From the NCBI RefSeq assembly GCF_000687475.1, contig NC_057318.1, positions 6,365,792 through 6,429,791 on the forward strand: a stretch of DNA of 64,000 bases, written 5' to 3'. This stretch comes from Ustilaginoidea virens. Lineage: Eukaryota > Ascomycota > Sordariomycetes > Hypocreales > Clavicipitaceae. Positions 22,396-33,079 of this stretch are shown piece after piece. Under the pieces are notes generated by a model, which saw nothing but the letters and a program-made list of their open reading frames with translations, did no database searches and was not told where the DNA came from. Each line of letters begins with the position of its first letter. The stretch's first letter is position 1. A program made the position numbers and the translations under genes.

Positions 22396-24048
22396 AACCT
22401 CTAGCTAATTGGTCTACCATTTAAGGTAGTAAAATAAATATTAGTAGACTTAGAAGTAAGCCGGCACCCAGCAAAATCGCTATTAGAAAATGCAGCTAAT
22501 ACTACAGTAGCTTTAGCGGCTCGGTAATAAATAGCTGTATTTGCCGTACTAGCTAAGTAGCGAAAAGTGCCTTTAGTAGCATTAAGCTGTATAGTAGAAG
22601 CCTATTGCATATATCGTAATAGGTATTGCGTTGAAAAGGTAAGGTCAGGTCTTAATATTATTATTAACCATATCGATGTCCCTACTAGCTGCTAGAATAA
22701 GTATTAATTACTAGCATCTAGCGGCATATCGTTAGCCTCAGCAAGTATACCGGGCTATAGTAAGATTAAATGCGGTTATGCGTCCTTAAGGTTGAATTTC
22801 TTAAGGACTTCTGCAATAAATTGCGATTGGTATAGCTATAATAGGCCCTTTTCTCTATCCCTAATAATTTATATACCTAGAAAGAAGGAGGCAGGTCTTC
22901 GGTCTTCTATAGCATAAACCTTATAGAACTTAGTCTTAAGCTGGTCAATATAGCTAAGATTCGGACCGATAATTAAGCAGTTATCTATATAGGTTACAAT
23001 AAAGGTATGCGTTCCTTTATTATAGAAGACGGCGGCATTAGAAAGTAATAGCTTAAAACCCTCTTATACTAGAAGGTCTTTTAACCGTAACTGCCACTCG
23101 CGAGGGCCTTATTTTAGCCTATATAAGGCTTTCTTTAATAGAATAACCTATAATGCAGAGGGGTTATATCTAACCTTAGTAAGTAAGGCTAGAAGTCGTA
23201 GACGCTATTAGTCAGACCATAAGACTAAATTAGGTAAAAGTAGGCTTTCTGCAAATTTTAGAAAACTAGCTAGAATCTCCATATAAATTATCTCTAGTAG
23301 TTCACTATTTAGAAAGGCACTAATAAAGTCGATTTGCTCTATTTCCCAGTTATTTATAGCAGTAAGAGCAAGGATAATCCTCCATATTAGTAGGATCGAA
23401 ATAGAGGCATAGGTTTCCGTAAAGTCTTGCCTAGATATCTATATAAAGCCTTTAACAACTACTTGTGCCTTATATTTAACCGGGTTATTATTCGCATCTT
23501 TCTTCATACGAAAAACAGGCCGGTTATGTAATATCTTCCTATTAGTAGGAATATTAGCCTTTAGTATAAATTGGAAGATATTTAAGTCGATTAGTTGCTT
23601 AAATTCCGAAAATAAGGCTTTAACCTAGCTATCCTTGTGTCCTAGCATTTGCAGCCTTTTTGTATGGGAAAAGGCTGTATTTTCCTTAGCCGGTAAAAGA
23701 GGACCGTCTTGCCTGAGCTAAAAAGCTAAGTTAGGCTAAAACGATTTAGAATCGAAAGACGGCGAATTACTAGGAAATATTGCAGAGTGCTATAGTAGGC
23801 CCATTGGGTGTAGTGGGCCTACTGATTGTGGTGGATCTATATGCTGTATTAGACCCATTAGTTATAGTGGGCCTGTGGGCTATGTTGGATCCATAGCCTA
23901 TAGTAGGCTTATGCCTTCGACTAGGCATATACTATCGGTCTTAGACGAAATAGGCATATTTAAGCGAGGCGACTTCTAAATAGGCTTTTCTAAAGCAATT
24001 TAGTCGTTATTTACCCCCTCTAAATTAGAAGGCGGTTAGAAATTAAAA
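22396..24048 (-). pseudogene. Copia C RNase H N-terminal part and reverse transcriptase
   Basis: Resumes the frame broken at 2039. Collinear with K2 37670-39350: RNase H beginning (22396-22680), RT with the active-site box near 22983-22995 reading YIDN (from YVDD by G-to-A), then the RT N-terminus (23300-23600) and a degenerate repeat-rich linker (23700-24040). It contains many CAR-to-TAR stops. It ends at the K1 insertion, with TAAAA at 24044-24048 repeated at 28818-28822. Confidence 0.75.
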
Positions 24049-24765
24049 TATTGCAATTCTCAAGGTTACTATAAAAGCAGAGCCTTACTAGCTAGCTAAA
24101 TGGCACAAGACTATCTGCGACCTGTGAACTAATCTTAGTATAAAACTAGATTTTTCACTAAGTCCTAAGACTATACAAGTGCTATAAAGCAGAGCAAGTG
24201 TAAAGGCAAGGCAAATATAAGATAACCAGAAAACGCAGGGAAGGTAAGTTAAGAGGCATATAGTGCATTAACAGACTCGATTGTGTTGCCCTTCAACTAT
24301 CTAAAAAGAAGGGAGAAAGCTATCCTATATATACACGAAGGAGGGGTGGGCCCAGGCATTCAGGGTAGCCAGTAAGATAGCTCCCCGTAATGCTCACTAT
24401 GCCACATATATGATACGTCAGCAGCCCCACTATATCCGGCCTTTCCAACCACCCTAACCACCGCACTAGTAATTAGCCACCACGCTAGTGACTAACCACC
24501 ACGCTAGTGGACTAGCCACTACGCTAGTAGGCCGCCACCACACTAGTAGGCCCACCACGCTAATTTAGCAATGCCACACCTTTTTAACAAGGCCTACCTT
24601 ACTTGATATACAGTAAATAATCCACTGAAAATCCTAAGGTAAAAGGCAAGGGCCTAAGGTTGGTAAGACTACCGTAAGTCTAAGAGGCGGTATAAGGGCT
24701 AGAAGGTCAGTAAGCCAGTAGGGCATTAGGCCAGCAGCCTAGTAGGCTACTATAGGATTTTAACA
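24049..24765 (-). repeat. 3' LTR of Copia K1 (717 bp)
   Basis: Begins TATTGCAATTCT and ends GGATTTTAACA. Contains degenerate CCACCACGCTAGTAG-type subrepeats (about 24475-24560). A C-rich polypurine complement (CCCCCTCT) follows at 24766. It is nearly identical to 28101-28817. Confidence 0.9.
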
Positions 24766-25162
24766 CCCCCTCTGATTAGCTACTATAGTAGCAAGCTAAT
24801 CGTGTAAAGGATAGGGAAAGAAAATGCAGTAAAAAGTGCTAAGGAAAAACATAGGAAAAACCTTAGTAAGTTAGTATAAGTTAGCAGGCCCTAAGACCTA
24901 GTAACTCACGGAACCTAGTAAATTTAGGGCCCGGCAGTGGCTTGGTAAGACCGTCAGCAGGCATACTATTAGTAGGTAAATAGGTAATTTTAACCAAGCC
25001 CAGCTGGTCTTGCTCCCTAATATACCGGAATTTTAATAGCATATGCTTAGTGCGAGCATGCTGATTAGGGTCGTTAGAATTTGAAATAGAGCCCTGGTTA
25101 TTGCAGTATAGCGGTATAGGGCGTAAAATATCAATTTCTAGCTCCTTACAAAGGTTAGAAAG

Positions 25163-25696
25163 CTACTGTACCTTACGGATAGTCTCAAGTAATGCATCAG
25201 ATTCAGCTTCTAAAGTAGATAGCACTACTAAAGAGGCTCGCTTAAAACGCCAGCTAATAGGACCACTATTAATAGTAGTTAGGAAGCCTCCAGTAGATTT
25301 AGAGGTTTCTTTACAGCCAGCAAAATCGCTATCAGAATAAGCGGTTATAATAGGCTGTTGGTTGCTTTTAGTAGTACTAAAGCAAATAGCTAGGTTCTCA
25401 GTGCCTTTAAGGTAGCTAAAGCTGCCTTTTGCAGCATTTAGATGCACATTAGTTGCCTTAGACATAAACCGAGAGAGGTATTGGGTAGGAAATGCTAGGT
25501 CGGGCCTAGTCATTATCATAAGCCATATTATAGTGCTAGTAAGGCTCTGATAAAGGCTCTGATTAGTAGGGCTAAAGTCTTTTCTACTAGATTCATTTAG
25601 ATTCCCTGGTTGAAGTAGAATAAGCTGAGGTTTAGTATCCTGTAAGCCGTATTTAGCTAAGACCTCTGCTATAAATTGGGCTTGGTGCAGCCACAA
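25163..25696 (-). pseudogene. K1 RT C-terminal part and RNase H
   Basis: A 177-codon open piece starting MWLHQAQFIAEVLAKYGL, matching K2 about 37568-38122. It covers the RT thumb region with TRPDLAF...YLSRFM, then the RNase H segment YSDSDFAGCKETSKSTGGF. Frame remnants continue left to about 24890, where the conserved tail is still visible. The RT active site lies to the right (about 25830-25845) and still reads YIDD, but the frame between them is broken. Compared with K2, W-to-F and stop changes fit RIP. Confidence 0.75.
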
Positions 25697-25963
25697 TAGA
25701 CCTTCCTTCCTATTTCGTATAATCTGTATACCTAGGAAGAAGGAAGCCGGACTGCGGTCTTCTATAGCATAGACCTTATGAAATTTCCTTTTTAGCTGGT
25801 TGATATAAGTTATATTTAGACCAACTAATAGGCAATCGTCAATATAAGTAACAATAAAGGTACTGGTTTGCTTATTATAAAAGACGGCAGCATCAGAAGC
25901 TAAAGGTAAGAAGCCTTCACTAGAAATAAGGTCTTTTAGCCGGTATTGCCATTCGCGGGGTGC

Positions 25964-27289
25964 TTATTTTAGCCCGTATAGGGCCTTCTTTAGTAAAATA
26001 GCTTGCTTAATAGAGGGATTAAAGCCGGCTTCTTTAAGTAAAGTTAATAGCCGTTGTCGTTGAATATCAGACCAAAGCTTGCTATCAGTTAGTAATAAGC
26101 TCTCTATAAATTCAAGGAATCTATTAGGAATATCCATATAAATGGTCTCAAAAAGCTCGCTATTTAGAAAGGCGCCTATAAAGTCTTCTGACTTAGGAAG
26201 GTAATCCACAGTGGCATTAGTATTAGTAATATCATCCGGGGTAGCATTAGTAATGCTAGTAAAATTAGTAGGGTCCGGCATGCTTTCTAGGTCATCCGGT
26301 ATAGCATTAGTGTTAGTAATGCTAGTAAGGTTAGTAGAGTTAGTAGGGTCAGGAATGCTTTCTAGGTTATCCAGTAAAATAGCAGGTTCTTTACTGCTAA
26401 ATACCCCCTCTGAACCTGTATTTTGCCCTTTGTGAAAGTCTCCTTCTAGGCCACTAGAAATAGGGCCTATACCTTCATTTTGGTAGATAAAGGTAATAAA
26501 GGTTGTTTTAGTAACAACCTTCTTCTTTAGAAGATAGACCAGGTAGGTATTAGCACAGGTCTTTTTAAGTAGCTGAATACCTATATGCCCTAGCCATATA
26601 TGCCAAATGCCGGCTAATTGTAATAGCTTCTGATATTCTGTATCAGCAGCTATAGGGGCAGGAGTAGGGCTAGTAGCCACTACAGGATTTTCGCTAGGTA
26701 TAATAGCGGGTTCTTTACTAGTCGTATTAGCAGGAGAGTTGGTAGTAGGGCTAGTAGCCTCTACAGGTTCCTTACTAGTCGCAGTAGTAGGAACGGGGGT
26801 AATAGTGGTATCCTCAGGATCACTATAATCAGCAGGGTTAGTAGGGCTAGGGACCTCTACTGTTATACTATTAGTAATAGTATAATGGCTGCAAGGTTGA
26901 TGTAGCAGTGGGATGTCTATTCCTTTCTGTGGAAGGAAAAAGCCGTATTTTTCAAAGTTAAAAATGCCGATACATTTACGGCTTGCTGACCAAAGCTGAT
27001 TTCTAATTAGTACCCCTTTAGCGGCATAGTGCTTTATACCGCTAATAATATTAATATCCAAAGTAGGAGTAGTAGGGTTAGTAACCTCTATAGGGTCTTT
27101 ACTAGTCGTAATAGCGGAAGGTTGGGTAGTAAGGCTAGTAGCCTCTACAGGGTCCTTGCTGTTCATATTAGTAGGACCGGAGATAGTAGGGCTAGTAGCC
27201 TCTACCAGTTCCTTGCTAATTATAATAGTAGGAACGTTACTATTTCGCCTACTAACTAAGCCTCGTATAAGGATAGTTAGGGTATTCAT
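25964..27289 (-). pseudogene. K1 chimeric polyprotein piece made by internal deletions
   Basis: A 441-codon open stretch that joins pieces far apart in K2: a gag segment with TILIRGLVSR, Thr/Ser-rich repeats, the post-protease block LDINIISGIKHYAAKGV, the integrase zinc-site start HIWLGHIG...KKTCANT, then directly the post-integrase block YLVYLLKKKVVTKTTF, repeats of PDPTN type, and the RT block DFIGAFLNSE. The protease DTGS, the integrase core and much of the RT N-terminus are absent. The reading frame stays open across the joins. No complete enzyme is encoded. Confidence 0.75.
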
Positions 27290-27647
27290 CTAGGACTTTA
27301 TATAGTCCATATCTAGCTGTAGTTGTACAGTAAGATTAGCTTTAGAGTCGGAATCCAAAGTGGCCTTATAAGTAGAAGGCCTAGACTGTGCCATTATAGT
27401 GGTTAAAAGTCGTTAAAAATGGTGCCAATAGCTGTAGGAACAGATGAATAACCAGCTAAATAGCTGGCAAAATAGTCGAGTAACTAGCTGGACAGCTAGT
27501 AAATATAGTGGCTAGTAGCCTACTATAAAAGGTAACCGCAGAGTATAGCGGCAGGTCTCAGTATAAAAGCACAGATGCTGTAAGCGTTGTGTAAGTCTGT
27601 ATTATAGCGTTGGTATTTAAGGTGCTTATATGGTGCCGTAATATAAA

Positions 27648-27720
27648 GGTGCCGTAAGTGCCGTAGGTGCCGTGAGTGCTATAGGTGCCGTAATATAAAA
27701 GGTGCCGTAAGTGCCGTACC
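27648..27720. repeat. 9-bp tandem repeats in K1 leader
   Basis: Degenerate GGTGCCGTA units between the 5' LTR and gag. The K2 leader has the same tract at 42501-42570. Looser GTGCCGT-like units continue to about 27930. Confidence 0.8.
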
Positions 27721-28085
27721 AAAAGTGCTATAAGTGGGAGAGTATAACAGGTGCCGTACAGTGCAGTAGGTATTATGCACTAGGTGTAAAGATGTTATAC
27801 AGTGGTATAGTGTGGTAGATATCACACTATAAAATCCGTAGGTGCCGTAGGTTACTCCGAAAATAACGTAAGATTACGCTAAAAGTGCCGTGAGGTTACA
27901 CCGTAAGTTGCCGTTAGGTACGCCGTTGATTGCCGCAGGATAATGCCGTAGGTAACAAAGGGTAAGCCAAAGGTGATAAGGGTAAGCCGAGGATACCAAA
28001 AGATAGCTATATTAGTAGTACTAATAAGCAAGAGAGACCAAGGGGTGAACATAAAAGAGGTAGGGTAAAAACAAAGAAGTAAAAA

Positions 28086-28100
28086 CCCGGGCTTATAACC
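28086..28100 (-). promoter_or_regulatory. K1 primer-binding site (initiator tRNA-Met anticodon-arm type)
   Basis: The plus strand CCCGGGCTTATAACC lies directly beside the 5' LTR. In element sense this starts GGTTATAAGCCC. It is the complement of the initiator tRNA-Met anticodon arm (GGGCTCATAACC) with one C-to-T difference. K2 has the unmutated form. Confidence 0.6.
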
Positions 28101-28817
28101 TATTGCAATTCTTAAGGTTACTATAAAAGCAGAGCCTTACTAGCTAGCTAAATGGCATAAGACTGTCTGCGACCTGTGAACTAATTTTAGTATAAAACTA
28201 GATTTTTCACTAAGTCCTAAGACTATACAAGTGCTATAAAGCAGAGCAAGTGTAAAGGCAAGGCAAATATAAGATAACCAGAAAACGCAGGGAAGGTAAG
28301 TTAAGAGGCATATAGTGCATTAACAGACTCGATTGTGTTGCCCTTCAACTATCTAAAAAGAAGGGAGAAAGCTATCCTATATATACACGAAGGAGGGGTG
28401 GGCCCAGGCATTCAGGGTAGCCAGTAAGATAGCTCCCCGTAATGCTCACTATGCCACGTATATGATACGTCAGCAGCCCCACTATATCCGGCCTTTCCAA
28501 CCACCCTAACCACCGCACTAGTAATTAGCCACCACGCTAGTGACTAACCACCACGCTAGTGGACTAGCCACTACGCTAGTAGGCCGCCACCACACTAGTA
28601 GGCCCACCACGCTAATTTAGCAATGCCACACCTTTTTAACAAGGCCTACCTTACTTGATATACAGTAAATAATCCACTGAAAATCCTAAGGTAAAAGGCA
28701 AGGGCCTAAGGTTGGTAAGACTACCGTAAGTCTAAGAGGCGGTATAAGGGCTAGAAGGTCAGTAAGCCAGTAGGGCATTAGGCCAGCAGCCTAGTAGGCT
28801 ACTATAGGATTTTAACA
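28101..28817 (-). repeat. 5' LTR of Copia K1 (717 bp)
   Basis: The pair of 24049-24765, with the same ends TATTGCAATTC...TTTTAACA, followed by the TAAAA duplication (28818-28822). Confidence 0.9.
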
Positions 28818-28822
28818 TAAAA

Positions 28823-28912
28823 GTATCCTCTAGGCTACTTAAAATAGGGCCTATTCCTTTATTTTAGTAGATAAAGGTAATAAAAGAGGTCTTAGTAACG
28901 ACCCGGCGATAT
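28823..28912 (-). pseudogene. Copia C linker fragment
   Basis: A short piece between K1 and LINE-2, matching K2 39390-39460 (the stretch after the repeat linker and before the integrase C-terminus). Its end, ACGACCCGGCGATAT (28898-28912), is the LINE-2 target duplication and reappears at 49706-49720, where Copia C continues. Confidence 0.72.
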
Positions 28913-29190
28913 TATTATTATTATTATATTACTCTAGAGGCTATTTAAACCTAAATAACCTATCTAGTACTTCTATAAGATAAATCGGAAAGGAAAAACC
29001 TGGTGGCCGGGGGGAAAACCCTTCCTGCGTTCTTGATTGCTATTATGTGTCGCCCCGCGGCGGGGGCGACAGGTGTCTGGTGCGTAGGAGAGTAGGGTGC
29101 GCAACCGCTCAGGATTATATCTAGCGGTATTACTTGGAAAGAGTGCAAGTATAAGTTCCGGGAGTATCAGGCCTAGGTCGGATTTCTATC
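28913..29190 (-). other. LINE-2 3' end with (ATT)n tail
   Basis: A tail of ATT repeats (28913-28930), then non-coding 3' UTR containing a GC-rich CCCCGCGGCGGGGGCG segment near 29050-29070. A segment near 28980-29030 resembles LINE-1 6780-6830. It ends in CTATC (29186-29190), the X2 target duplication. The minus-strand open stretch at 28960-29148 shows no recognisable protein. Confidence 0.7.
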
Positions 29191-29529
29191 TATTGATATA
29201 AACTCGGGGTACCCAGTTGTACGTAGGGTCGCGCGCGTGGTAGCATGTACCGTGAGGTCACCGGTCAAAGGTATGGTTACTTCTTTAATTATGACTGACT
29301 AATTAAGAGGAAAGAAAGGAAGCAAAAGAGTAATTACACGATATGGCCTTTTTGTGCGTGCCGTAGTCACGTGTATTGGCGCAGTCGGGCCGGGCTGCCC
29401 GCGTGCCCTACCGGGCTCAGGGGTAAAGGGGCAAAAGGGGCCAAAGTGGCCACATCGTGCGCATCGGGTGTGCGCGGCACATCCGTCGCAATATGCCCAA
29501 TTGGGCACCTTACGACAGCGATTCCGACA
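29191..29529 (-). repeat. 3' LTR of Copia X2 (339 bp)
   Basis: Begins TATTGATATAAACTCGG and ends GATTCCGACA. GC-rich core at 29385-29480. Open frames through the core (29299-29580, both strands) are chance shadows in GC-rich DNA. Confidence 0.9.
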
Positions 29530-29874
29530 TTAGCAGCTTCTCTTTTTATAGAAGCAAACATCGGAATCGCTAGGATATAAGGCGCACATATAGAAAGAAA
29601 AGTGCGGCGCGGTCTCGGCAGGTTGTGCCGCCGATAGCGCTATTGCGCCGAGCGGCCGGCTCGTACAGGCTTATACCGTACGGCCGGTATAATGTTGAAT
29701 ATCGCAGCTAAAACAAAGGGGCAAAAAAGGGCAGTAAAAGCAGCAAATGCACACAACATTAAACATAGGAAAATCCACACACTTGCCACCCATAACATCA
29801 CTAATACCTCCTAAATACAGTCAGACATTGACCGGCCTCTTTACCCACCCTTCTACACATATAATAGCCCTATT

Positions 29875-30387
29875 TTAGTCGACGAAGGTCTTAAGGGCTT
29901 TATTAGGCGTTCCCTTAGTTATTACATCGGCGAGATTGTTATTCCCATTAATCTAACGGATCTTATATATCTCCCGGCGCTTGTATAACTATCGTAAGGC
30001 TATAATATCTATTATAAGCCTTTTCTCCTTAGTGGTGCCTAGCTTGATAAGGCATTCGTATAACGAAAACAAATCCATATATACAACTATAGGGATCTTC
30101 GGCAATCCCAGCCTACTAGTAATCATATTGAGGGTTATACCTATCGCATATGCGATATCGACCCCTTGCACTATACTATACAGCTCTGAAGCGAGTGCGC
30201 TGCGTATTATACGCTTACTTTTTGTAGAGCTATAAGTGATGATATTATCTATCAAGTTGAAGGCATTATCTATTGTATCTTCCTCGTTCCCCAGCACAAT
30301 CACATAACCAATCTGGGAGCTTAAATCTTTATTATTGGCAAAGCATCCGTTAATAAATAAAAAGATCTTAGCTATATTAAGGGCCAA
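29875..30387 (-). pseudogene. X2 RNase H (Copia type)
   Basis: A 132-codon open stretch at 29989-30387 matches the RNase H that ends fungal Copia polyproteins: FINGCFANNKDLSSQIGYVIVL, SKRIIRSALASELYSIVQGVD with the catalytic Glu, a VVYMDLFSLYECL segment, and KEKRLIIDIIALR. After one stop at about 29986 (former CAG) the frame continues through a NLADVITK-type tail to a stop at 29875-29877. The first Asp (FTDGS in relatives) reads Asn, so activity is unlikely. RNase H removes RNA from the RNA-DNA hybrid. Confidence 0.8.
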
Positions 30388-31560
30388 ATTAATATACTAT
30401 AAGCCACGATCCTGGTTATCGCGCTACTATTAGAGGCGCTTATTCAACCTCGCGATATCGTCAGAGTTAGGTTGCTGGTATTGTGCTGCGATAGATAGGT
30501 CAAAAGACGCCTCGGGCTGGCAGACCGTAGCTATATAAGCACTGCGAGCTCGTTGCTTAACGTAATTACGCTAGGCCGTAGGCGTATTCTTATCGATGGT
30601 CGTGATCTTCTTACTTTAACCTTTCTGGCATAACGTTATTATGCCGTCGGTAGTGGCCGTCAGTATACACCCGTTAAATATCAGGGGTACGGTTGGCGAT
30701 AGCCTCGTCTTAGGCTTAGCGCTAAAGCCTGCCTTAGTAAGCTCTAATTCCTCCTATTAGAAGAAGGTATCATTACTTAATCTCAGGGTATCATCAGTCT
30801 ATATACCCACGATACTGAAGCATATAATATCGCTAGTATCGCCAGTACGGTCAGTAACATCAGTGCGGTCAGTATCGCCAGTAGATATCAGCAAATAGGG
30901 GTTATAGGTCGATATGGTCATACCCAACTTCTCGCGATAGTGCTGGAAGTATATTACCTACTAGTGGGTGCCTGCCTTAGCTATTCCGTACAGTAGCTTT
31001 ACCACTTCTATAATCGTATTATCGGGGTATAATACGCTATCTGCTTAGGTAGCTTGGCAATAATCGATCTATTAAGGGTGGTAGATGACTGCACATAAGC
31101 CTATATGATATCATATATCTAGAGAAATAAGCCGTAAGAGCGTTATAGTGATGGGGCCAATGATATAAGTAACCGTTAACTAGCCCATTAGATTGTAGGG
31201 GACTGAATTAATATCAATTGCTTCTCATCATTACTATAGCCTTATATCACGAGTCGTAATTTTTCATATAGCGTATCTATGCCTTTACCCTTAATCTCTT
31301 ATACTATGCATAAGTTAAATAGGCGTTAGGCTCTATATTAACCGATATTAAAGGTGATAAATCTAAATATATTACGGGCCTATAGTGCTTCTATTTCTAT
31401 ATGGTCAGACTGCTCAAAAGGGTCTCCGGGAGTTATAATCTTTCCTTCCCGGTATAATTAGCTAGCAAGCTATAGGTCGGCTTACTCTTTCGCGATAAGG
31501 AAAAAGATATCGATAATAGTATTAGAAGCTATAGCGTTAACGAGAGCTTCTTCTTAGTCC
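30388..31560 (-). pseudogene. X2 reverse transcriptase
   Basis: Between integrase and RNase H. In sense it shows the segments K(G)K.TD.PYE..R near 31250-31300, LLYGIAKAGT-like near 30990-31040, and the catalytic TDDTLRLS near 30775-30800. It lacks the usual YVDD; a TDD box is characteristic of this fungal Copia group. Several TAG/TAA stops interrupt the frame. X1 is split by G1 inside this domain, at the base matching about 31136. Confidence 0.7.
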
Positions 31561-31599
31561 TTATTGATTATAACGTCGGATACCACCCTTACTAGTAAT

Positions 31600-32830
31600 A
31601 GTGATAGTAGCCTAGCTTAATCAGACCTAATAGCTGGCGACGGATATATCGCGGCTGCAGGTGTCGATGATATCTCGGCTGTAAGTATCATCGCGGCTAA
31701 AGGTATAGCTGCAGCCGGTATCCTGACTTCTAGCCTGCTGGGGCGGGCCGGGCCTTCGGTATAGACGATATCTTCAGCATTATCGGGGTCGTAGTTATAT
31801 AGCTTGACGACCATCGACCGGAACTTAACGGGGCTATAAGGCATTTGCACAATATAGGTCTTACTATCGAGGCTGATTAGCCGGTACGGCCCGTACTCTC
31901 CACCCTTTTCTCTCTATACCTATATATCGGACTATAGGGGTAGTTCGTAGATAGGCCACGTATCTAGGCCATTTCATTAAGTAAAGGCATCGCAGACCTA
32001 TCGTCTAGCGAGGTATTTTCTAGCTTTATTAGTAGCCTTTCGTAATATCGAGGCGTATTATAATACTAATAAGCTAGGGGGTGAGTCATCCATAAGTCGG
32101 GGATACGCTCCAAAGACTGATAACATAGGTACTAAGCCGTTAGGCCTAGCAGAATTATTAACGGCTTTAATAGCTAGCTATAGTTTCTATTCCCTTATTA
32201 ATATATCGCCTACTTTATTACTAACGATAGTATAGGCTCGGCGTAAGGGAGCGTAATATCTCTCGACTTTACTAATACTATTATGGGCTTCTATAGGAAT
32301 TTTATCCATATTGATAGATAAAAGCCGGGCATTATAATGGAATTCAGCAGAGGCGAAGTTAGGTCTAGCATTATAAACTATCCAGTCCGGCAGGCCAAAA
32401 TAGGTATCGATCTAGCATTCCTTAAGGGCATTCTAAACGTCTCAGGCCTTCTATCTTTATGGGTTAAAGAACCTAACTACCTAGAAGCTTATTGCGGCAT
32501 CCATAATATATAATACCGGCCGATTATCAATATAAAGGATATCTACAATTATCTTATAGTTAAATTAGCAGTCATCCTTTAGAGTAAACTTAAATCGGTT
32601 AGGTGCCTTTATATTCATCTAGCATTAATAGCATATATAGGTAATACTCTCAATGATATTGCAGTCGATATTATTATAACCAGCCCTTTGAAGCAATTTA
32701 ATAAGCTTATTGATAGAGGGGTGCCTAAATCGACGATAGAGCTAACGGATTTCCTATAACGATAGATGAAAGGCTACAGTATCTATGGCATTGAGAGTCC
32801 ACTATAGATATCCCTATTTCCTGATAATTA
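31600..32830 (-). pseudogene. X2 integrase
   Basis: In sense the core lies at about 32050-32500. It has a DAATSF-like first motif, a second motif now reading YNARPNF where Asp is expected (Asp to Asn), and a VERYYAPLRRAY stretch. Downstream are GEYGPYRLISLDSKTYIV (about 31850-31910) and the conserved SPVKFRSMVVKLYNYDPD (within the open piece 31617-31850). This enzyme inserts cDNA into the chromosome; this copy should be inactive. Confidence 0.75.
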
Positions 32831-32846
32831 GAACCTTAATATCCCC

Positions 32847-33071
32847 TTAGATTAATAGGTTATCAATATTATTAAGCTTTATACCCATTCTATCCATATC
32901 CATAATAGAATATAGGAAGGGGGTGCCGCTATTAAGGACGTAGAAAGGGATATTGCCGAATATCATCGGAATATTCAATATACCGGAAGATATGGCAGAG
33001 CTAGCGCCGAAGTTTATTGTATGCTTTTTATCAATCGCCTCAATAGTCAGTATCTTTATCAATCTTATCAA
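32847..33071 (-). pseudogene. X2 protease-like region
   Basis: A 74-codon open piece with FYVLNSGTPFLYSIMDMDRMGIKLNN. This block precedes integrase in fungal Copia polyproteins and belongs to the aspartic-protease domain. The upstream half (33080-33440) is interrupted, and the catalytic Asp motif is not evident. The plus-strand frame at 33077-33436 is a shadow. Confidence 0.6.
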
Positions 33072-33079
33072 GGCCTTTG

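Larger units (their letters stand above)
24049..28817 (-). mobile_element. Copia K1: internally deleted relative of K2
   Basis: A 4,769-bp minus-strand Copia element with two 717-bp LTRs (24049-24765, 28101-28817) and a TAAAA target duplication. It is of the same family as K2 but about 2.5 kb shorter, because blocks of gag, integrase and RT are missing. The remaining coding blocks are less RIP-damaged than in X, G or H. It keeps LTRs, polypurine tract and primer-binding site, so it could in principle have been mobilised by K2-type enzymes. Confidence 0.88.

Noticed and set aside
24475..24560. Spaced CCACCACGCTAGTAG repeats that could look like a CRISPR array
   Set aside because: Units are degenerate, unevenly spaced, without unique spacers, and are part of a Copia LTR present four times.
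29299..29580. Overlapping open frames on both strands with Cys/Arg-rich translations
   Set aside because: They fall in the GC-rich LTR core of X2, repeat at 36177-36449 and 2192-2433, and are explained by base composition.
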